Part shown: positions 20,992-32,267 of the stretch, piece by piece
Layout of the letters: the number at the start of each line of letters is the position of its first letter
How positions within the stretch are numbered: position 1 is the stretch's first letter
Source: Knufia peltigerae
Lineage: Eukaryota; Ascomycota; Eurotiomycetes; Chaetothyriales; Trichomeriaceae
Reading direction: 5' to 3'
Length of the DNA stretch: 64,000 nt
Assembly (NCBI GenBank): GCA_030247855.1
Contig: JAPDRN010000016.1
Span: forward strand, 310,001 to 374,000
The notes under the pieces: model-generated
Told to the model about the DNA's origin: nothing
The model's input: the letters and a program-made list of their open reading frames with translations, nothing else
The model's database searches: none
Program-made: the position numbers and the translations under genes

Positions 20992-23298
20992 ATGTCGTAC
21001 GATGTTTCATGGCCCCCCGTCTCACCTCATGCCGCCCTCCTCAGTTCTCCCAGCGGTCGCAAAAATTACGCAGCACATCGAACCGACAGTTCACCTATAA
21101 AGCGATCAGGAACGACGTCTGGCCTGGTTGACAGACTGCGGGCTGTCCGCAACAGTCAGGCTCTGTCACCGCAGGGAGAGGACATGGAAGATGACGTCGA
21201 AGAAGATGAGGAGACGCTGCAACTCAAGCTAGCAGCCATCGAGGCCAAGCTGAAGTTGAAGAAGCTACAACAAACAAAAGCACGTGCAGGAGCAGGAGGC
21301 GCTGATAATTTATCACGACCAAGTTCAGCTCATGGCATTGATTCGACCACGTCCAACACATTCTCGATAGGCCATGACTCCATATCGCAATCCGCACGGG
21401 TCGAAGTACAAAAGTCACCATCGAGACGGCCCCAAATTTCTTCCCAACCCAAGTCTCCTTCTAGAATACTCCTCGGCATCGACAAGGGGGTGCGCGGAGC
21501 AGACATATCTCTTCGTCGTGCAAATACTACGGCCGGTACCAGTCGCTACAAGACAGACGCCGCAAGTCGATTCGAGAGGCCCTCGTCTCGCTCATCAGCA
21601 CTCTCGGCACGTTCAGCAACTTCCACCGCGAACAGAAAGACTTTCAGCGAACGCATGGCCGATGCCCGAGAACGCGAAACATCAAATGAGCAACGTCGCA
21701 ACCGTCAACGCAGCAAGGTCTTCAATATCGACGAGAACGAAATCGAAAAGTTGCGCATGCTAGCTCAGGATTCTGCTCCTGCCCCTGCCCCTGCCCAATC
21801 TCGATCTCGCATCCACCCGCAGCAAGCAGAATATACCAGAGACGACATCATAAACGCCAGCGACGAACGACACCTTAAGAAGAGCCACACGTTGCCCGAT
21901 CTCCGACAAACATCATCCCCACAAGTCTCTACTCTCACTGACGACATACCTCCTCAAGGCGATGCCTCCCTCTTCGAAGGCTTCTCCGGTTTGCACCTCA
22001 CATCCCGCATCCTCCCACACTCTTTCCTCAGGCGCACACTGCCCACGGACCGCTTCACCATCTTCCGCATCCCCAGCCTCCTGAAGATCGTCAAATCGCC
22101 GTCGTTCGACCTCCCCGAGACGGTAGTAGATTACGCCATCTTCGGTATCATCGCATCCAAATCATCGCCCATGGACCAGAAAGCGCCCCGACCGGACTCG
22201 ACCACCATTGGTGACAACGACTGGCACCGCCAATGGGACGACGGCAGTCAGAACTCACGGCGCTTCATGGCCCTCACCCTCACCGACCTCAAATGGACCA
22301 TTGATCTGTACTTATTCGGCACAGCGCTTCCGCGCTACCACCGTCTCAGCCCCGGCACAATCGTCGCCATCTTAAACCCGGGTATTATGCCCCCCAAACG
22401 AAGTAAGACTGACACTGGCGCATTCAGTCTCAACCTGAGCAGCAACGACGACGTCGTTCTCGAAATCGGCCAAGCCCGCGACTTGGGACACTGCAAGACC
22501 CTCAAGAAGGATGGAAGAGAATGCGGCGCCTGGCTCGACGGCTCCAAGACCGACATCTGCGAATGGCATCTCAATGCGCAACTTGACAAGACGCGTGCTA
22601 AGCGCATGGGTGTCAATACGGGAACGAATGGGTTTGGAGGCGGCGGTGGAGAAGGCAACCGCGGTACTGCCAAGGGCAAGAAAGGTTTGCAGCCAAAAGA
22701 CGGACACCGCTTCGATAGGTTCACGGGAAGTCATTTCTACATTGCTGGCGGCGGTGGCGGAGGTGGTGGCAGTGGTGGTGGTTTCGACGGCATAAGCGGC
22801 CCCTCAATCCCAGAGGGGAACTTGTCTCGTGACCGCGGCGAACGGGTCCGCAAACACCTCGCGGCACAGGTCAAGGAACGCGAAATCGCAGAGAAGCTAG
22901 GTAGCACGGGACACGGGTCCGGGTTTGGTTTTGGAAGTGCAGGGGCCGAGTATCTCAAGGTCAGAGCGAGCAAGAGACAAAACACCAACAGTGCACATGC
23001 AAGAGGTGAGAGGGGGCAAGGGCCAGGCTCACAGAAGCACAGCGATACACTGATGCCCGATGAGCTAGGAGGAGGGTCGGGGTCTCAGCGCTCGTCGAAT
23101 CTCGTCATGTCAGATCTACCGTCGAGTGCGTTGGTGAATGGTCGGAAACGGACGGCTGCCGACGTTCGCTTGTCGCCCGTCAAGAAGACGCGGTTCGTGA
23201 CGGACAAGGGCATCCGTGAGGCAGGGAGGGATAGTGTAGGTGTCACTGCGTCATCCGGCCGTGATGATGAAAGCGAGGACGACTTGGAAATTGTCTGA
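20992..23298 (+). CDS. MCM10: DNA replication initiation factor Mcm10
   Basis: Mcm10 binds CMG helicase, DNA and polymerase alpha-primase during origin firing. A single 768-residue exon starts at the ATG at 20992. The N-terminus contains a CDK-like TSGLVDRLRAVR.. region and an acidic/coiled-coil segment (LQLKLAAIEAKLKLKKLQQ, about residues 80-100). The central OB-fold spans roughly residues 330-490 (FEGFSGLHLTSRILP, DRFTIFRIPSLLKIVKSP, FMALTLTDLKWTIDLYLFGT, LSPGTIVAILNPGIMPPK). The adjoining zinc finger follows at about 497-525, DLGHCKTLKKDGRECGAW..DICEWH, with the expected three Cys and one His. The C-terminal third is Gly-rich, with a polyglycine run near residues 585-595, and basic, ending EDDLEIV. 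The internal core is complete and there is no frame disruption. Confidence 0.93.
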   Translation: MSYDVSWPPVSPHAALLSSPSGRKNYAAHRTDSSPIKRSGTTSGLVDRLRAVRNSQALSPQGEDMEDDVEEDEETLQLKLAAIEAKLKLKKLQQTKARAGAGGADNLSRPSSAHGIDSTTSNTFSIGHDSISQSARVEVQKSPSRRPQISSQPKSPSRILLGIDKGVRGADISLRRANTTAGTSRYKTDAASRFERPSSRSSALSARSATSTANRKTFSERMADARERETSNEQRRNRQRSKVFNIDENEIEKLRMLAQDSAPAPAPAQSRSRIHPQQAEYTRDDIINASDERHLKKSHTLPDLRQTSSPQVSTLTDDIPPQGDASLFEGFSGLHLTSRILPHSFLRRTLPTDRFTIFRIPSLLKIVKSPSFDLPETVVDYAIFGIIASKSSPMDQKAPRPDSTTIGDNDWHRQWDDGSQNSRRFMALTLTDLKWTIDLYLFGTALPRYHRLSPGTIVAILNPGIMPPKRSKTDTGAFSLNLSSNDDVVLEIGQARDLGHCKTLKKDGRECGAWLDGSKTDICEWHLNAQLDKTRAKRMGVNTGTNGFGGGGGEGNRGTAKGKKGLQPKDGHRFDRFTGSHFYIAGGGGGGGGSGGGFDGISGPSIPEGNLSRDRGERVRKHLAAQVKEREIAEKLGSTGHGSGFGFGSAGAEYLKVRASKRQNTNSAHARGERGQGPGSQKHSDTLMPDELGGGSGSQRSSNLVMSDLPSSALVNGRKRTAADVRLSPVKKTRFVTDKGIREAGRDSVGVTASSGRDDESEDDLEIV

Positions 23299-23928
23299 TG
23301 TCGTCATGCAGAGAGAGAAACACGGTTTGCGGATAGGGAAAGGGAATAAGATCAGTATATGAGATCAGGACACGGACTAGGATATGGGAATAGGACCTGA
23401 ACCTATGAATATGAGTACGAAGGTTATGACCCCCCAAATACAACACCACTCTTTGGTAGCGCATAGATTTGATTTCATGGCCTCAAACAGCTAGCTAGAC
23501 TTTGGCTACCTACCTACAAACTCATGATACACAATTCTGTTTTTTGGAGGCCACAGGTCATCCCTCTAAATCTTGTCCTGTTTTGCATCAGATACTATTG
23601 TACTAGATCCACCATGGGTCTTTTTCCTATTCGGCTGCAAGTCCCTGATAAAGCAAGCTAACTCTGCCCATTTCTTTTGAACAATGTTTCGACCATATAC
23701 ACATCTTTCGCCTGCGTCGTAGAAATGGCTTGGCCGTCAAACATATGGAAGGATGGCGAACTCAGAGGCACTGGGTATAGTTCGACGCCCCCCTGATAGC
23801 GTCGCAGTTTCTTCCTGGGTGGGATACGGCCTCGAGAATCCTTCGTTTCCTTCTGATCATGTCACGTAGATTTCCTTCTCTTGTAAATTGAGACGACTCT
23901 GGGGCGTTTACCTTTTGAGTGATTCCGG

Positions 23929-23941
23929 GCGCGCGCGCGCG
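23929..23941. repeat. GC dinucleotide run
   Basis: An uninterrupted alternating GC tract of 13 bases inside the gene-free stretch; alternating purine-pyrimidine DNA of this kind can adopt Z-form. Confidence 0.85.
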
Positions 23942-24201
23942 GGTATGATCGTTCGTGACAGGCCGACAGTGAAACACTTGTGACCACACAGGTACACGCT
24001 GCCTTCGCAATAGGGGATCCCCGGTGCTGGATTATCCTGGGTTGTCGTATACCTGGGTAGGTATTAAAAACCCAATGACCCACACTCATTCACAAAACAG
24101 AAGGTAGTTGAGGTGCCGATAGGCTCCCCTTGTACCGTACACTTCACTCTTCTGGCTTGCACTAGATATTTTTGATCCGGCAAATTTTGTTCAACAATTC
24201 A

Positions 24202-24213
24202 ACACACACACAC
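24202..24213. repeat. CA microsatellite
   Basis: A short (AC)n run in non-coding DNA downstream of MCM10. Confidence 0.75.
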
Positions 24214-26150
24214 GACAGGAGACTTGCTATGGGCCCAGTGCTGGCGGTAAGCTGGCACTCTGGTTAGGATTCCTCTCTCCTTGGTTCGTCGTGGCATGGT
24301 GGGAAGGGGCCCTTAACCCGGATCTAGGCATAGCGAGATGACTCGACCTAAAGAGGAATATATCCATGGTCCGGGAGGGGCTATTGTAGAAGGCTATCCC
24401 CCACCAATGTCTTTTTTGCCATTTTTTTTATCGTTTCTGGTTGTTCTGTTCTGGGTTTCGAACCTGCCTGCCACTGACTTGGTGTTCTTTGCCAAGGAGT
24501 AGGTGTTGTTGTTGTCACTGAGAGGAGCGCAAGTGAATGTGAATGAGCGTTTGGGCCACGCCATGCTCAACCGTAAACGGAGACTCCCAGTGAAGTATTA
24601 GAGCGACATGTACGAATCCAACTTCAACCGTGGTGATCTAGCCTTGACATCTTTCCGTGCAACACAAGTGATGCAAAATCCATAGCTCCTTTTCATGCAG
24701 ATGAGGTTTCTGGTGAGTTAGATTCTACTCCACGCCATAGACATCTTCCCAATCGAGTTGTGTCTCCATGTCTCTGAGGAGAAGGAGTGTGAAGCCACTC
24801 AGTATCACCTGGAGAGTGTTGTACCTTCATCTACGCTGACGATAATAAGAGTTTGGAAGAGATTGTAGTGCGTTGACAGCTACAGAATTTGAGATGGAGG
24901 TCGTCTGGCGTTGCAGAAGCCTTGGCTGACTCAGCAAGGCTGGCATTGGAAAATAGAGATCGACGTGAAAGGGTGTTGTAAACAGGCGACAAGGGCTGAG
25001 TGTCAACTCGAGGCACATCACGCTCAAATCAAGTAAGATGATCGATGGGTCTACAAGAAACACCGCGTATGAGATGAAATGATCCTAGACTAATGACCAA
25101 AACAAGATGATTCGACACAAGAGTTCGGTCACCTTCCGCACGCGATAACTGGAAGCGTCAAATCCCCCGGATCACACGGCGATAAGAAGAAAGTCGTACT
25201 CGTTCTCTTAGCGGATGAAGCTGGCGTCCATGATGCAGGAACCTTCAGAATAAGAAGGTGGCACAATTCTGGTCTCGGTTAATCAAGGATGGAACCGGGT
25301 GAGTTGGTAATACTCGTAGGAAGGATGCTGCCCCTCGTCGTAGATGCGGGGGACGCGTTGTACCGGGAGACGCCTAGAAGGTCAAGCCCCAGAGTAACCA
25401 GGATTAGGCATTGGAGTCACGAAACTTCGGCGGCTTCTAGGCTTTGGAATCAAGCTTTAGTGGCGCTTGATAAGGTGGTTGTGGGTGACGCAGGACCCCG
25501 AACCGAGGCATCGCCCGCCTCGCTTTAGTGCTGCTCATCATGAAGATCTCCTCCCAGCTTCCTCTCCCGTTCCTGGTTGATTTGCTCATCTACGAGTTCA
25601 TGTCAGCGTGGCTAGCTGAAGATCTGGCTCTACGGAACATCCCATCTCATTTCTCTCCTCAAAGCTACCACGAGTACGAGGAGGGACAATTTCAACATCA
25701 GCTGAACAACAACTGTTGATGGACCACAACAGCTTTCACAACCTGACCTTGTATCTCCTCCGGTTAGCTGCCGGAGAAATGCTACACAGAGACAAGCTAT
25801 TCCGGCGTAGCTCTACCTTAGCTACAGTTACATCCTCGACCGCTAGCTCTTCAATGCCTTCAATTACCTGCTACATCAGGCAACGATTGTCCCACAGGTT
25901 CCACGCCGAACCTGGATCGAACAAGCAACACCAAGCACTAAGTCTGTCATTAGCCTTCGTCCTTGTACATTGAGCGACAATGCAACCCTCCTATCAACTC
26001 GTACCTGACTCCAAATACGTCATGAGCTTGCAGAGCAGCCGAAACTTCAAATATGTCGACGAGTCACCTTATGGACCTTGCCCGTCGCTCGCGTGCTCCT
26101 ACTTTTGTTTCTGGACTCTTACCCTGGGTTGAACGACATACTGAGACACC

Positions 26151-28020
26151 ATGCGTTTTCAAACCATTGTGGCCGCATGCTTTGCGACAACCGCTTTGGC
26201 TGTCTCGAACCCCCACAAGCGTGCCCCCAAGAGAGTCTTCACTCCCAACACGCCCGAGACACAGTCACAGTCCTTGACCAAGCGTGCATCGCCGAAATAC
26301 CTGACGCAAAAGACCAAGAGTAAGGCTAAGCCTTGAAGTCACGATGTGATCGTTAGCTAAAACGTTGCTCGCACAGAATTCGCCGTAAATGGAACCGGTG
26401 TACCTATGGTCGATTTTGACATCGGCGAGTCCTATGCAGGTACATTGTCAATCAACAACAATGCCAGTAACGAGAATCAGCTGTTTTTCTGGTTCTTCCC
26501 CTCGGACAACCCGGATGCATCGGACGAGATCACCATCTGGCTGAACGGTGGTCCTGGGTGCAGCTCCCTCGACGGCCTGCTGCAAGAACACGGCCCGTTC
26601 CTGTGGCAGTCAGGCACCTACAAGCCGCAACCAAATCCCTTCTCGTGGACCAACCTTACCAACATGGTCTACGTTGACCAACCGGTCGGCACGGGGTTGT
26701 CTCCGGCGGCCAAAGGTGCACCGGCGAAGATCACAAGCGAGACACAGGTGACTGAAGACTTTGCCGGATTCTGGAAGAACTTTATGACCACGTTCAACAT
26801 GACTGGTCGCAAAGTGTACATCACTGGTGAATCTTATGCCGGCCAGTACGTTCCGTACATTGCGAGTCACTTTCTCGACCTGAACGATACCGATTACTAC
26901 AACGTCAAGGGCATTCAGATTAATGACCCCAGTATTGGTCTTGACGAGGTGTTGATTTACAGTAAGAACGCACTCTGCCTAATAAAGACCTCTTTCGGCT
27001 GACCCTGTCCTCCCAGCACCCGCAGTAACTCATCTGAACAACTACGCTCCCGTCTTTGCTCTCAACGAATCCTTCATGACCTCGATCAACGAACGGGCCG
27101 AAAAATGCGGCTACTTTGACTTTATGGAGGAAGCACTCACCTTCCCACCCAAGGGCAAATTCACTGCTCCCAACGTCACCGCGCCAGGTTGTGACACGTG
27201 GGATGACATAGTCACTGCAGCTATCTACGTCAACCCTTGCTTCAACATCTACCATCTCACGGACTTTTGCCCATTCCTGTGGGACGAACTGGGCTTCCCA
27301 TCCCTTGGTAATGTACGTACTTTGAAAAGTTGACTGAATTCAAGTCACCCTTTCACCCTTTCCATACAAAGAGTGCTGACAAATTATGACCAGGGTCCGA
27401 ACAACTACTTCAATCGAAGCGACGTGCAAAAGGCCCTCCACGCCCCTCCCACCGACTTCACGATCTGCGGCGACAAAAGCCTCGGCCTCATCCAAAACGA
27501 CGCCTCTCCCCCTTCGAGCTTCGAAGCGCTCCCGTCCGTCATTGAGCGCACCAACAACGTCATCGTCGGCAGTGGCATGCTGGATTTCCTCCTCCTGACC
27601 AACGGCACTCTCATGACGCTCAACAACATGACGTGGAACGGCCAGCAGGGGTTCAGTAAGGACCCGATGAACAGCGGCGACTTCTTCACCCCCTACAACC
27701 CTTCGATCGGGTTTGTGGTAGAGGAGACCTCGAACCAGCCCATCCCAGCCACGCCCGTCGGGTTGGTCGGCGGCGGTGGACTACTGGGCAAGACGCACAC
27801 GGAGCGCGGCCTCACGTGGGTCACGGTCGACCTGGCCGGCCACGAGATCCCCCAGTACGTCCCCGGCGCCGCGTACCGGCAGCTCGAGTTCCTGCTGGGC
27901 CGGATCGACAGCCTGACCGTCGTCGGGAGCTTCACCACCCAGCACGGGAATTACACGGGCACCGTCCCGCCGAACCCGTACTACGGACCCACGAGCACGG
28001 CCGTGGCTTTCAGAGCGTAA
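26151..28020 (+). CDS. secreted serine carboxypeptidase, peptidase family S10
   Basis: Exopeptidase that removes C-terminal residues, probably extracellular or vacuolar. Exons 26151-26319, 26377-26961, 27017-27312 and 27394-28020 give 558 residues with all junctions in frame. A signal peptide is evident (MRFQTIVAACFATTALAVS), followed by a basic, KR-containing propeptide. The oxyanion/substrate loop NGGPGCSSLDGLLQEHGP precedes the catalytic serine in GESYAGQYVPY (about Ser209). The aspartate lies in GSGMLDFLLLTNGT (about Asp414) and the histidine in DLAGHEIPQYVPGAAY (about His500), so the triad is complete. Several NxS/T sequons (for example NLTN, NMTG, NVTA, NYTG) fit a secreted glycoprotein. 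Introns have GTAAGG, GTAAGA and GTACGT donors. Confidence 0.93.
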
Positions 28021-28510
28021 GCCAATAGACACTCTACATCGACAGTAATAAGTGACATTTGACAATCACATCCACATCGATAATGTTCTCCCCCGAGAGG
28101 GGATGAAGTGAGTCGCTATCTCCGTACACACATCTAATTAAAATCCTCGTACACTGTGAATGTGTATCGGTCGGAGATGAAGCACTTGGGGACCTGTAGA
28201 CTTGCACCACTAGCGACGTCATGTGCGACTGTCATAAGTGTGCTGCGTTGGTGTCTGCCGGATTAATTTAAATATTATCAAGAAATACTAAGAAATAAAA
28301 ATGAAAATGAATTGAACTGAATTGACAATGAAGAGTGATTTCTTTACTCATGTCCGAAGGCGAGTGACGAAATTGCCATTTGCGGTCTGTGTGGTTTTCT
28401 ATGTACGATATGGATTGGTGTAACACGACAGTTTGGGTCACCGAACCCTCGTCTCCGACGAATACATACTCCCGACGTGATGTGATGAAACAATCAGGGT
28501 CGGGGAGTTT
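28021..28510. other. convergent intergenic spacer
   Basis: Convergent 490-bp spacer between the S10 carboxypeptidase and the MFS gene, with an A/T-rich patch at about 28260-28330 that probably carries 3'-end signals. No gene seen. Confidence 0.55.
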
Positions 28511-30102
28511 TCACGCTCGGGAAAAAAACAGCCAAATCAACAGCAGGGCAATGGAAAGGCCCAGCACCACGTCGAACAGGCGCTCGATCCCCGATCGTTG
28601 CGCGATGACGCCGATGATGAAGGGTGCGCCGGCGCCACCCAGTTGGCCGATCGCGCAGGTGAGGGCGACGGCACGGACGTGGACGTCGTCGGGCAGTTTG
28701 GCCGTCATGGTCAAGACGGCGGAAGGGAACAGCGGGCCCGAGGAGAAACCGATGCCGGTCGCGAGGCACAGCGACAAGGCCAGGGGGGCCGCTTCGAGTC
28801 TGAACAGGAGCTGCAGCGTGATCAACGCGCAGATGAGCAGGACCACGACGACCCGGAGACGGGCGATCCTGGTCAATGGTCCCAGACAGAATCGACCCAG
28901 GACCATGCCTGCCCAGAAGAGCGAAGTGGCCAGGGCCGCGACCGACGGGGTCGTGCGTCGAGACCGGGTCATGTAACTCGTCAACCAGCCGCTCAGAGAT
29001 GCTGGGGAAGAGATTTGTGTATCAGTCAGATGTACGGTCGACATGCACACGGAGAGTAAATCTTGGGATGGGTGGCTCTCTTCGCTTACTTTCAATACCG
29101 ACGTTGACAAAGAAGAATAGACCACACACGAAGATTACTTTTTTACATCCAGCGAAGCCGCCGCCGCCGTCGACGAGATCTTGCTTCTGGGTTATTTTGG
29201 AGTGGTATGTGGCGGCGTCGTCGTGTCGGAACGCCAAGACCAAGGCGCAAGCCTCCAGAGAGAAGACAACCAACTGTTTTGGGGGATCCTGTCAGTTTCT
29301 TTCATCCTACGCTTGGTTTCCTTGACGATCGAAACTGACCATGACAAGGTAGAAATATTGCCATCCGAGACCGACCCTCTCGAGAGCGGCCACGACAATA
29401 GGGCCCATGACGCATCCAAAAGCGTAGGACCCATGAATGAGCCCTGAGACCCTGTTGGATCCCCGAACGATGGCCGCCCAGGTACAGAAACTGGAGTCTG
29501 AGAACCCCGTCCCGAGTCCGACGACGAAATAAGCCGTGAGCAGGAACGGATAGGTTGGCTTGGTGGAGAGGAGTAAGCCTCCGAGGACATGCGGGAGGGT
29601 GGCGAGGATCACTATTCCTCTGCGGCCAAGTTTGATGTGGACCAGGTGTACGAGGGAATTTGCGATGAGGTAGCCCGAAACACCAACGGGGAAGATGAGA
29701 GCAGCTGTGGCATCTTTGATGTTGTAGTAGGATTCAATCTAGGGTCATGGTTAGCTCTGGGATGGTTTTGTTTGGTGTAGCAGGCACTGGGAAGAACAAA
29801 CCAGTGGAAGAAGAGCCTGTTGACGAACTCGGTGGTTAGTAGATGTCTTCTCGAATGGATTTCAAGATAACGAAGGGGGAGGGCGTGTATCGTACTCCAA
29901 TAGAAGCAACATGCATTCCTGTCACAAACCAACAGTACATGACCGCAGCAATCTTGAACGCGAGGGGCTCGTCCGGCGGAGAGGCCAGTTCTGAATCATC
30001 ATGTTCACCTTCCGCTTGGTAATCATTCCGTACATCTCGAAGGAGTGGTTGCTGTTCGGCCTCGGTGCCCGTAAGGTCTGTTGGGTCGGAGATCATTGTC
30101 AT
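28511..30102 (-). CDS. MFS transporter, FHS/Bsc6-like
   Basis: Polytopic membrane carrier of the major facilitator superfamily; substrate unknown. Exons in transcript order: 30102-29896, 29816-29802 (a 15-nt micro-exon, ALLPL), 29738-29340, 29273-29090 and 29001-28511, totalling 1296 nt and 431 residues. The micro-exon is needed to link GMHVASIG to IESYYNIKDATAALIFPVGV, a continuous helix 1/helix 2 segment in related proteins, and is flanked by GTACGA..CAACAG and GTTTGT..CCCTAG introns. The loop 2-3 motif is visible as VHLVHIKLGRRG, and about 11-12 hydrophobic segments follow. The N-terminus is acidic and cytosolic-like (TEAEQQPLLRD). The ATG at 30102 is the first in frame. The gene is complete. 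Confidence 0.85.
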
Positions 30103-30543
30103 CTTTCTGATGTGTATATGTATATGTACAGTTTTGATTACATCGGACAGTTCTTATGCCGTCATGATCTTAATGATGGTAGTGGTAGTAGATACTCCAT
30201 ATGACAGTCAAAGATTGTTTGAGAACTATCTGCTGAATTCATTCATATTCAAAGAAAAAAAAACCAATCAGATTTCACATGATACCCTTATATCGCTTGC
30301 TTCTTGGTGGTAGGAGATATCATCGACGTTTCGAAATGATGGAGGAATATTCTGTAGGTTGACGCTGATAAGTGACATAACTTCGGTCGGAAATACATTT
30401 GGCCGTCCATCTCATCTTTCGCTTATCTTTCCCCATTCAGATAGGACAATCATGAGCTGAATCCCTCTCTCTCTCTGTGTGTGTGTTCTTCTTATCAGTA
30501 TCGCTATCGGAATGTGCATCCCAACAATTCCCAACGCCTCATG
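30103..30543. other. spacer upstream of the MFS gene
   Basis: This spacer between two minus-strand genes holds the MFS promoter and the 3' UTR of the neighbour being transcribed towards it. It contains a CT/GT microsatellite at 30464-30487. No gene seen. Confidence 0.5.
30464..30487. repeat. compound CT/GT microsatellite
   Basis: An uninterrupted (CT)n tract passes directly into a (GT)n tract in the spacer downstream of the F-box-like gene. Confidence 0.8.
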
Positions 30544-31095
30544 TCATGACAGATGAACATCCACCGTCAGCGTCCGTCTGCCCTGAGAGTCCTCCTTGAT
30601 TTCCTCGGCCGGACTGACAACCACGTCCCTCCCCTGGCCGTATTTGTTTAGTGATCCTGCGACGTATCGTTTTGCCCATCTGTGACTCTGGGCCAGGAAC
30701 CAGTCATCTTTACAGTCTTTGCCCCAGCCGATGAACAACTCGACCGTGACGTGTCTGATCCATTTCCAATCTCTTTTGTCCAGGCTTTTGAAGAACTTGT
30801 CCAGGTTCGAGTTGTCGCAGAGCACAAAGACGCGATCTTTCTCGACTTTTGCCACGAGTGGTTGAACTTCGGCGAAGATCAGACGATTGGCGCGGAGGAT
30901 GCGGTTGTCGCAGAGTTCATATGTTGTTGTCGGCTGTCGATAGTACCTGGCGTTGTTGTTGTTGTCCTGTGAAGACGAGTTCTGCGTCGTTTTTACTTTT
31001 GTGCAACAACTACATGGGTGAATGACCGTCGGCTGGACGATGTATGACCATATTTGGAGTCGGATCTCGGTGGGGAGGTCGAGGAGAGATATCAT
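30544..31095 (-). CDS. F-box-like / 2EXR-domain protein
   Basis: Single-exon gene. The frame is open further upstream, but the ATG at 31095 sits directly before ISLLDLPTEIRLQIWSYIVQP, the F-box-like start typical of the fungal 2EXR/DUF7730 proteins, giving 183 residues. The second family signature, ILRANRLIFAEVQPLVAKVE, follows at about residue 70, between an Asn/Gln-rich insert and a Trp-rich segment (KRDWKWIRHVTVELFIGWG). These proteins are numerous and uncharacterised in filamentous fungi; a role as a ubiquitin-ligase adaptor is only suggested by the F-box resemblance. Confidence 0.72.
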   Translation of the reverse strand: MISLLDLPTEIRLQIWSYIVQPTVIHPCSCCTKVKTTQNSSSQDNNNNARYYRQPTTTYELCDNRILRANRLIFAEVQPLVAKVEKDRVFVLCDNSNLDKFFKSLDKRDWKWIRHVTVELFIGWGKDCKDDWFLAQSHRWAKRYVAGSLNKYGQGRDVVVSPAEEIKEDSQGRRTLTVDVHLS

Positions 31096-32267
31096 GATCC
31101 GTGGATATTGTTTGTATGTGTGAGACGTCGATGCCTCTTTGGCGCAGAGACTAAAGCTCCGGTACAGTGGAGGCCAACCGCAAACAACAACGTGGACAGA
31201 GTAGTTCTTGTTGGTATTGATATTAATTCTTGTTAGGATTCTTGCTTCGTAGAACGCTGTCAAAGTCATTGCAAGCTATAGCTGGGCCATTGTGGTGTGG
31301 ACGGAAACAGTAGCATATTATCATGTGCCCGCTCGGGCTCGAGCGGTGACAAGTTCAGCTGCATAACACGACCAAGAGAGAGGCTAAAATAACTGTACGA
31401 GAAAAACGACTTGTCTCGAACAAGTCAAATACGAAATCTTCACTCATTGTTCGCCTCTGTGGCGTTTGTGTCAGGCTGGAAAAGAGGAACCAACCGTGGT
31501 CGGTATTGGCTCGAGCACACATGGTACCCTGGACATCTCGTGTCCGTAATCGCTAAAGAAGAAAAAAAGGGCATGTCAATCGTCATGATGAGCATGTGCT
31601 GGTGGTCTGGGCCCGCAGCGGGATTGGGAAACCATACCTACCTGTACGAGGTAGGCAAGTTCCATTTACAGTATTGTAGGAGGGAGGAGGCTGAGCTGAC
31701 CACGAGAGCTGGGCGTCGGTTGATTGGATGCGACATTTACAACGGCTTCCGAATCCAGACTCGAGTTTTCAGCCGGATGAGATCGGGAAAAGCGGTCACT
31801 GGGTAGATGTCCAGATACGGGTATAGGAAACATATGTCACCGCCTCGTTGGGAGGTAACGTGGTATCTACAGTACGTACATATCTTAGGGAATGCAAGGG
31901 CCGCTTTGTGGACCATGATGGGCCGAGATCTTCAAGATCCGGTGTTTGTACAATAATTGCGCACGCGAATGATAACACCCAGTACGAGGTCATAGCTGGA
32001 GACAGACACACGAGTGAAATCGAATCGGGACGCCCTGAAACCCATGTCGCCCCCTTGACAATTGTTTGACTAATTTTTCTGCCGTGTACGGAGTACATCA
32101 CAAAAGTGTTTACAGCGCCAGGATTGGCCACTTCCACTTCAACAGCAAACTGCCCACACGGGTGAAATTTCCTACATTGTATATTTTTATTTATGCAATT
32201 CCAGAGATTGAACAAAAGTATCTCGTTGGCTCAGATCAATGTATCAATAACGCCATGACGCTGTTCA
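31096..32267. other. gene-free spacer
   Basis: About 1.17 kb between the F-box-like gene and the 3' end of the monooxygenase. It contains a perfect 7-bp-stem, 4-nt-loop inverted repeat at 31329-31346 (CCGCTCG/CGAGCGG) and a TACGGAGTAC palindrome-like word at 32087-32096. A 131-codon frame at 31411-31806 has no family resemblance and is not called. Confidence 0.5.

Larger units (their letters stand above)
23299..26150. other. 2.85 kb gene-free stretch with simple repeats
   Basis: No coding sequence is supported between MCM10 and the carboxypeptidase. Short ATG frames such as the one from 25540 (LPFLVDLLIYEFMSAWLAED) have no neighbouring exon signals or family resemblance. Simple sequence includes a GC run at 23929-23941, a CA run at 24202-24213 and a T/A run near 24421-24430. 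The length is large for this gene-dense window; it could hold a non-coding RNA or decayed repeat DNA, neither of which I can demonstrate. Confidence 0.5.

Noticed and set aside
31411..31806. 131-codon plus-strand frame
   Set aside because: No family resemblance and lies in low-complexity spacer; no support for expression.
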